11,028 nt of DNA from Alphaproteobacteria bacterium (GTDB taxonomy: Bacteria > Pseudomonadota > Alphaproteobacteria > CAISOG01). Every line of letters starts with the position of its first letter. Positions within the stretch are counted from its first letter, which is position 1. Where the stretch lies: contig VEQJ01000018.1 in assembly GCA_018883285.1 (NCBI GenBank), positions 1 to 11,028 on the forward strand, written 5' to 3'. Below are positions 6,814 to 11,028 of the stretch, piece by piece. The notes under the pieces were generated by a model. That model was not told the origin of the DNA and searched no databases. It saw only the letters and a program-made list of their open reading frames with translations. A program made the position numbers and the translations under genes.

Positions 6814-8796
6814 TTATTTCTTATAAAGGTTATGGTCACACAGCCATGCTTGAAACATCAGAATATTCCATAGCGGCCGTTGCCAATTTCGTTGTCCATT
6901 AAGGTGTTCCTGCCATTTTTGCTGAATGGGATTAGAATGAAAATATCCTTGCTGATCAATTAAAGACGGGCTTAATAAGGATTCTGCCCATTCGCGTAAG
7001 GGCTTTCGAAGCCATTGATCCAAGGGCATGCCAAACCCCATTTTGGGTCGGTTGATCAGCGATTCTGGCACATATCGATTAAGCACTTGGCGCATCAGCC
7101 ATTTACCTTGGCCATGTCGAATTTTCATTGATAGGGGGAGAGACCAAGAAAATTCGGCGACGCGATAATCTAAGAAAGGGGTGCGCGTTTCTAGGGATAC
7201 ACCCATCGCTGCCCGATCAACTTTAGTCAGTATGCCATCAGATAGCGAACCAATTTGATCCAAATACATCATAAGACTTGCTGAATCTTGAATGGATGGT
7301 TGATATGGTAAGTTGTTGTCGGTAACTGTTAAGTCAGAAGCGTTACGCATCAAATCAATCGGGTTTTGCCAGCAGGCAATTAAATTTCGATAAATTGCTT
7401 CAGGGTCGTTTAATTTTAAAACTTCCGCCAATTTATACAATTTTTCCCCTGGATTTTGATCGTGCCAATTTTTTGGTAAAATCAGTGATAATGCTGCGAA
7501 CAAACGGTTCCATCTATTGGTTGGAATTGTCTTTAAGATGCCTGCTAATGCCGCACGCAAAGACCAAGGTAACCAGCCAATGCGTTGCCAGAGATCAGGC
7601 ACCAGGCGATAATGGTTATAACCGCCGAACAGTTCGTCACCCCCATCGCCTGACAAGCTAACCGTGACATGTTGTCGGGCAAGTTGTGCGACCAGAAAGG
7701 TTGGAATTTGAGATGAATCGGCAAAGGGTTCATCATAAAGTTCGGATAGGCGAGGAACGACGTCAATTGCCTGATCCGCCGTCACATATAGCTCTGTATG
7801 ATCTGTACCCAGATGCTGTGCGATTCGATGGGCATGTTCTGCCTCATTATAGGATTTTTCATAAAAACCGATTGTAAAAGTTTTTACAGGGCGCGTTGAT
7901 TGCGCCTGCATAAGCGCCACAACGGTTGAGGAATCAATACCGCCGGATAAAAAAGAACCTAGCGGAACGTCGGCAACCATTTCTTCTTGGATTGACTGTC
8001 GCAGCAATGACTCCAAGGCATTGCTGGCCTCTATATCAGATCCTTGAAAAAGATTACGTTGACCCTTTTCATAGGCCTCTTGCACAGACCAATAGCGGTG
8101 AATTTTTGGCTCACGTTCGCCGTATTTTAGGGTAAGCCAAGTACCAGGCAACAATTTGTATATGCCCTGATAAATAGAGTATGGTGCAGGGATGTGATTA
8201 TGTTGCAGGTAAAGTGCAAGGGCTTGTCGGTCAATTTCTCCTTGGAATGACGGATGAAGACGCAAAGCCTTGATTTCAGATCCAAACAAAAAACTGTCAC
8301 CCTGCCAACCGTAATACAGCGGTTTTTCGCCAAAACGGTCGCGTGCTAAGCTTAGGCTTCTGCTTTCCTTGTTCCAAACAGCCAGGGCAAACATGCCAAC
8401 GCATTTTTTTAATGTTTCTTCTAGCCCCCAAGTTTGAATAGCCGCTAGTAGTGTTTCGGTATCTGAGTGGCTACGCCAGGAATAGACCATTTTGGTTGGT
8501 TGTGTATTTAATAGCCCGCCTGCTTCCAATTGTTTTCGCAATTTTAGATGGTTGTAAATCTCTCCGTTAAAAACAATTAAATATTTTCCGCATGTCAATA
8601 GCATCGGTTGTTTCGCTGCGGGAGATAGATCAAGGATTGATAAGCGCCGATGCGCCATCGCGATGCCCGCCTCTTCATCTGCCCATGCGCCACTATCGTC
8701 AGGGCCCCGATGGCGAATGGCGCTAGCCATCGCAGCAACCAATCTTAGCGGGTCACCATGGGTATAATTCGAAAGAAATCCAGCAATCCCACACAT
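6814..8796 (-). CDS. asnB: glutamine-dependent asparagine synthase-like amidotransferase
   Basis: The 660-residue protein has the full two-domain AsnB layout. The class II glutaminase domain starts MCGIAGF, with Cys2 as the nucleophile once Met1 is removed, and contains RHRGPDD (28-34), FNGEIYN (76-82) and ARDRFGEKPLYY (151-162). The synthetase domain has the ATP pyrophosphatase loop SGGIDSS at 284-290 and SGDGGDELFGGY at 382-393, and ends with the typical NRPKMGFGMPL segment. All recognised catalytic elements are intact. Homologues in polysaccharide loci (for example WbpS of Pseudomonas) are thought to amidate sugar carboxylates such as galacturonate, using glutamine and ATP; that role is inferred here from the neighbours, and ordinary asparagine synthesis is the alternative. 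It lies 3 bases from the genes on either side. The A+T content is high (17 G+C of 60 in the line 7381-7440). Confidence 0.92.
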   Translation of the reverse strand: MCGIAGFLSNYTHGDPLRLVAAMASAIRHRGPDDSGAWADEEAGIAMAHRRLSILDLSPAAKQPMLLTCGKYLIVFNGEIYNHLKLRKQLEAGGLLNTQPTKMVYSWRSHSDTETLLAAIQTWGLEETLKKCVGMFALAVWNKESRSLSLARDRFGEKPLYYGWQGDSFLFGSEIKALRLHPSFQGEIDRQALALYLQHNHIPAPYSIYQGIYKLLPGTWLTLKYGEREPKIHRYWSVQEAYEKGQRNLFQGSDIEASNALESLLRQSIQEEMVADVPLGSFLSGGIDSSTVVALMQAQSTRPVKTFTIGFYEKSYNEAEHAHRIAQHLGTDHTELYVTADQAIDVVPRLSELYDEPFADSSQIPTFLVAQLARQHVTVSLSGDGGDELFGGYNHYRLVPDLWQRIGWLPWSLRAALAGILKTIPTNRWNRLFAALSLILPKNWHDQNPGEKLYKLAEVLKLNDPEAIYRNLIACWQNPIDLMRNASDLTVTDNNLPYQPSIQDSASLMMYLDQIGSLSDGILTKVDRAAMGVSLETRTPFLDYRVAEFSWSLPLSMKIRHGQGKWLMRQVLNRYVPESLINRPKMGFGMPLDQWLRKPLREWAESLLSPSLIDQQGYFHSNPIQQKWQEHLNGQRNWQRPLWNILMFQAWLCDHNLYKK

Positions 8797-8799
8797 ATG

Positions 8800-9708
8800 T
8801 TAAAGCATTTCAGAATGTTGGCGTTTTGGCAAAAGTTGCTGTTGTATTCCTGACCATTGGGTTGCTGTGTTTGCATCAACGCCCGCAACAGTTTTAAGGA
8901 AAATAGCAGATCCCTTGCCCATCATTATGGCTAGGATGTCCCGACTTGCAGCCAATAGATGGGCGATAAGAGCCAATAGGAAATGCGCAAGACTAAGATG
9001 GGTGCGCAACGTCTTAAGATGGTGATAACGCGTTAATAACCGTTTGCGCAAAGACAAATGGGTAAAGCGATAGCCTAAAAGCACATTTGGCAGTGATGCA
9101 AAGTGGCTATATTGAAATGTGCGTAACAACAATTCTTGATCCTGCGCTTTTTTTGATTGTTCATCATAACGATTATTTTTAAACCAATCAGTCTTTCCCA
9201 TCCATGTTGGATGCGGCATGGGAAAAGTTCGCCATGGGCGTTTGCATATTTCTGTATGTGACAGCCCAGCCGCAAGAATGCCTATAGGCTGGTTGGAATC
9301 ATCAATGATTAATGCCGATGATGATAACAAATCAACAGTTGGATGACTTTCTAAATACGCGACTTGTTGCGCAAAACGATCGGGAAAGGCGATATCATCG
9401 GCATCCATTCGGGCAATATAGCGCCCTTTAGCCAAAGCAATCGCCTGATTCAGACGAATCGGTAGGCCACAACGAACCGTATTTCTGACCAGGGTGATGC
9501 GTGGATCCTGAAAAGCGCTTAAAACCATTGCCGTATCGTCATTGGATCCATCATCCATCAGAATCAGCTCCCAATTTTTGTAAGTCTGCCAGAGTATAGA
9601 AGTCAGGCTGGTCGCCAAAGTATCCTTGGCATTATAAAACGACATAATAACACTGACTAATGGCTGTTTATGGTCGTTTGGAAGCATTTCTTTTTTGGTT
9701 GTGCCCAT
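8800..9708 (-). CDS. glycosyltransferase family 2 (GT-A fold)
   Basis: This 302-residue inverting glycosyltransferase has the family 2 order: SVIMSFYNAKDTL at the first strand (about 19-31), WELILMDDGSNDD with the first Asp pair at 52-53, and ARMDADD at 99-105 as the DXD-type metal site. PHPTWMGKTDWF and AQDQELLLR correspond to the acceptor side and the catalytic-base region seen in this family. A hydrophobic stretch at about 244-265 (FLLALIAHLLA and after) may bring it to the membrane. The ATG at 9706-9708 was chosen because GAGAG stands about 7 bases before it, in the last codons of the preceding gene; an ATG seven codons further in is possible. Donor and acceptor are unknown. It shares the low G+C of asnB (19 of 60 in the line 9121-9180). 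Confidence 0.9.
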   Translation of the reverse strand: MGTTKKEMLPNDHKQPLVSVIMSFYNAKDTLATSLTSILWQTYKNWELILMDDGSNDDTAMVLSAFQDPRITLVRNTVRCGLPIRLNQAIALAKGRYIARMDADDIAFPDRFAQQVAYLESHPTVDLLSSSALIIDDSNQPIGILAAGLSHTEICKRPWRTFPMPHPTWMGKTDWFKNNRYDEQSKKAQDQELLLRTFQYSHFASLPNVLLGYRFTHLSLRKRLLTRYHHLKTLRTHLSLAHFLLALIAHLLAASRDILAIMMGKGSAIFLKTVAGVDANTATQWSGIQQQLLPKRQHSEML

Positions 9709-9711
9709 TTT

Positions 9712-10914
9712 TTAACTCTCATGATAAAATAGGCGGCCTGGCCATCCTGCCACGCTGTAGGTGTGTTGGCCAGCCAGTCGCCAATAACATTCAAAAAACA
9801 GCCGGCGGGCGGCGCGCCTACCCCGACGTTTTCCCCACAGCAAACAGAATGGCGCGACATACAGTGCGCGCAGCAGATGCGCCAGTTGGCCAATCCGATG
9901 CCGCTGCGCCACCAAGTCAAAGCTTGCGAAGTCAATCGGGCGGCGCGGTTGGATCGTTGGCAACTCTGCCAAAATCTGCTCAAAGCGAGCGGAGTAGGTA
10001 TGCTCATCCCTGGTACGCTGATAGCCAGCCCATGCTATAGCGTCCCGTTGTACTCCATTGGCTAACAGGTTTTGCAGGGTCGCGATCAGGTCGGTTTGGT
10101 CATGAAAAACCGCTATCTCTTGGTCAGGGCGGTAGTACTCCTCCAGATAATCGGCTGACTGGGTAAGCAGGCATCCGCCCGCGCCAGGAACCTCAAACAC
10201 CCGCGCCTTAATCTGCCGACTGCGATAGGGGTGCAGGCCACGAAACTGCAGCCCAGAATCCCCGAAGTTCAGGCTGACCACCGATTCTCGTATAATGCGC
10301 GGGATGGCGTCTGCCGCGATTGCTCCGCCTGGCCAACCATGTCCAAAGCATGCCACCTCTACCCCCTGGCGGTTCAGCCTGTCCACCCATTGCCGACGGT
10401 TGCCATAGGCCGACCCGATAAAACTAACGGGGTAGCGGCAGTCTTTGGCGGGCAGCGGCTCAGCCAGATTGGTCGCGTCTGCCGCCCATTGGGACAGGAT
10501 AAAATTGCCATGCCCCTCCCGCTCTGCCCTCTGCCAGGCGTCATGGGATGTCGTGACCCAGCGGTCAAAGGCAGGCACCAAAAAGCGCGAAAACTGCCCG
10601 TATTTCCAGGAGTCATCGGTGCCCCAATGCAGCAGGCGGATGCCAGCGTCACGAATAATCGCCAGGGTTTCCCGCCAAATTTCATAGCCCATCAGCACGC
10701 AAAACACCAAGTCGGGTTGGAGGCGATCAACTGTTTCCAACAAGGCGCGATTGAGCTGCGCAAAATCGGTGTGACCAGCGCGACCAAAAGACTCAAAAAA
10801 CTCTACCTCATGCCCCAATTGCCGCAAGGCTGGCAGGAAATTGCTGTACTCATAGCTTTGGCCGCGGGCGGGATTGCCGTAATTATGCTGGCCGAAAACA
10901 CAAAGAATTTTCAA
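9712..10914 (-). CDS. CgeB-like glycosyltransferase (Glyco_trans_1_2 type)
   Basis: A 400-residue protein with a GT-B fold of the CgeB group. The N-terminal half begins MKILCVFGQHNYGNPARGQS and includes LLHWGTDDSWKYGQFS (94-109) and FDRWVTTSHDA (116-126), both typical of this group. The C-terminal domain has QIKARVFEVPGAGGCLLTQS (234-253), EIAVFHD (266-272) and a final AGYQRTRDEHTYSAR helix (296-310), the pattern of the Glyco_trans_1_2 domain. An additional tail of about 80 residues follows, very basic (GKRRGRRAARR at 361-371), perhaps for membrane contact. The start is TTG, supported by GGAG (coding strand of 10923-10926) 8 bases upstream and by overlap with the TGA of the preceding frame. 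The G+C is high (37 of 60 in the line 10201-10260). The sugar it transfers is unknown. Confidence 0.82.
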   Translation of the reverse strand: MKILCVFGQHNYGNPARGQSYEYSNFLPALRQLGHEVEFFESFGRAGHTDFAQLNRALLETVDRLQPDLVFCVLMGYEIWRETLAIIRDAGIRLLHWGTDDSWKYGQFSRFLVPAFDRWVTTSHDAWQRAEREGHGNFILSQWAADATNLAEPLPAKDCRYPVSFIGSAYGNRRQWVDRLNRQGVEVACFGHGWPGGAIAADAIPRIIRESVVSLNFGDSGLQFRGLHPYRSRQIKARVFEVPGAGGCLLTQSADYLEEYYRPDQEIAVFHDQTDLIATLQNLLANGVQRDAIAWAGYQRTRDEHTYSARFEQILAELPTIQPRRPIDFASFDLVAQRHRIGQLAHLLRALYVAPFCLLWGKRRGRRAARRLFFECYWRLAGQHTYSVAGWPGRLFYHES

Positions 10915-11028
10915 TTGCCAGGCTCCGCCTTAACTGCGCGGGTAGCTGTTACATGATAGCCAACCGTAAACCGACGGTCTTTGTCATAACGATCCAAAAA
11001 GTAACAAACCAGAGGAATAATCCCTCCC
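10911..11028 (-). CDS. C-terminal end of an unidentified protein (start outside window)
   Basis: On the - strand one frame stays open from the window edge for 38 codons and ends in a TGA at 10911-10913 that overlaps the TTG start of the cgeB-like gene (sequence TTGA). The visible peptide has IIPLVCYFLDRYDKD, then RRFTVGYHVTATR, and ends KAEPGN. I do not recognise a family from so little. The overlap is of the kind seen between translationally coupled operon genes, and no promoter or spacer is visible here, so the - strand operon very probably continues beyond the window. The other two - strand frames have stops in this stretch. Confidence 0.5.
   Translation of the reverse strand, partial: GGIIPLVCYFLDRYDKDRRFTVGYHVTATRAVKAEPGN

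Noticed and set aside
10231..10956. 241-codon open frame antisense to the cgeB-like gene
   Set aside because: The opposite strand carries clear domain motifs; this frame has none and no convincing ribosome binding site.
1..11028. CRISPR array, insertion sequence ends, tRNA or rRNA genes
   Set aside because: No regularly spaced repeats, transposase motifs, terminal inverted repeats or RNA gene signatures were seen on either strand.

Overview
The window is a piece of a bacterial surface-polysaccharide (O-antigen or capsule type) gene cluster. All recognisable genes are bacterial and are Gram-negative in style: an OmpA-like C-terminal domain, the GDP-mannose to GDP-fucose pathway, glycosyltransferases and an AsnB-type amidotransferase. 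A proteobacterium is likely, possibly an alphaproteobacterium, but I cannot name a genus and no rRNA or tRNA is present to settle it.

Layout. Positions 1-543 (+) hold the C-terminal part of an OmpA-like protein with an Ala/Pro/Thr- and Lys-rich linker. A small membrane-anchored, Cys-rich protein with a CGRCH motif follows at 663-935 (+). Three sugar-nucleotide genes run on the + strand: manC (1062-2525), gmd (2675-3763) and fcl (about 3768-4703). Together they would convert fructose-6-phosphate/mannose-6-phosphate into GDP-L-fucose, apart from the mannose-6-P to mannose-1-P mutase step, which is not in the window. A second unit runs on the - strand and meets fcl tail to tail with only 7 bases between the stop codons. 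In order of transcription it contains: the end of an unidentified CDS (10911-11028), a CgeB-like glycosyltransferase (9712-10914), a family 2 glycosyltransferase (8800-9708), an asparagine-synthase-like amidotransferase (6814-8796), a GT4-type glycosyltransferase (5662-6810) and an NAD-dependent epimerase/reductase (4711-5649). Gaps in this unit are 0 to 12 bases, so it reads as one operon that starts outside the window.

How they fit together. The + unit makes the activated sugar. The - unit probably assembles and modifies the glycan: three glycosyltransferases, an SDR enzyme resembling the 4-keto reductases of N-acetylated 6-deoxy sugars, and an amidotransferase that could turn a uronic acid carboxylate into an amide. 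No flippase, polymerase or initiating sugar-phosphate transferase is visible.

Base composition is mosaic. Sampled 60-base lines have about 60% G+C in gmd, the GT4 gene and the cgeB-like gene, but only about 28-47% in asnB and the family 2 glycosyltransferase, which suggests that these two arrived together. The most unusual local signal is a triplicated 8-base unit at the very end of the epimerase gene: changing the copy number would switch the C-terminus among three reading frames. I see no CRISPR array, insertion sequence, phage gene or clearly new system; the cluster is mostly a recognisable polysaccharide locus. No gene-free stretch exceeds 150 bases.
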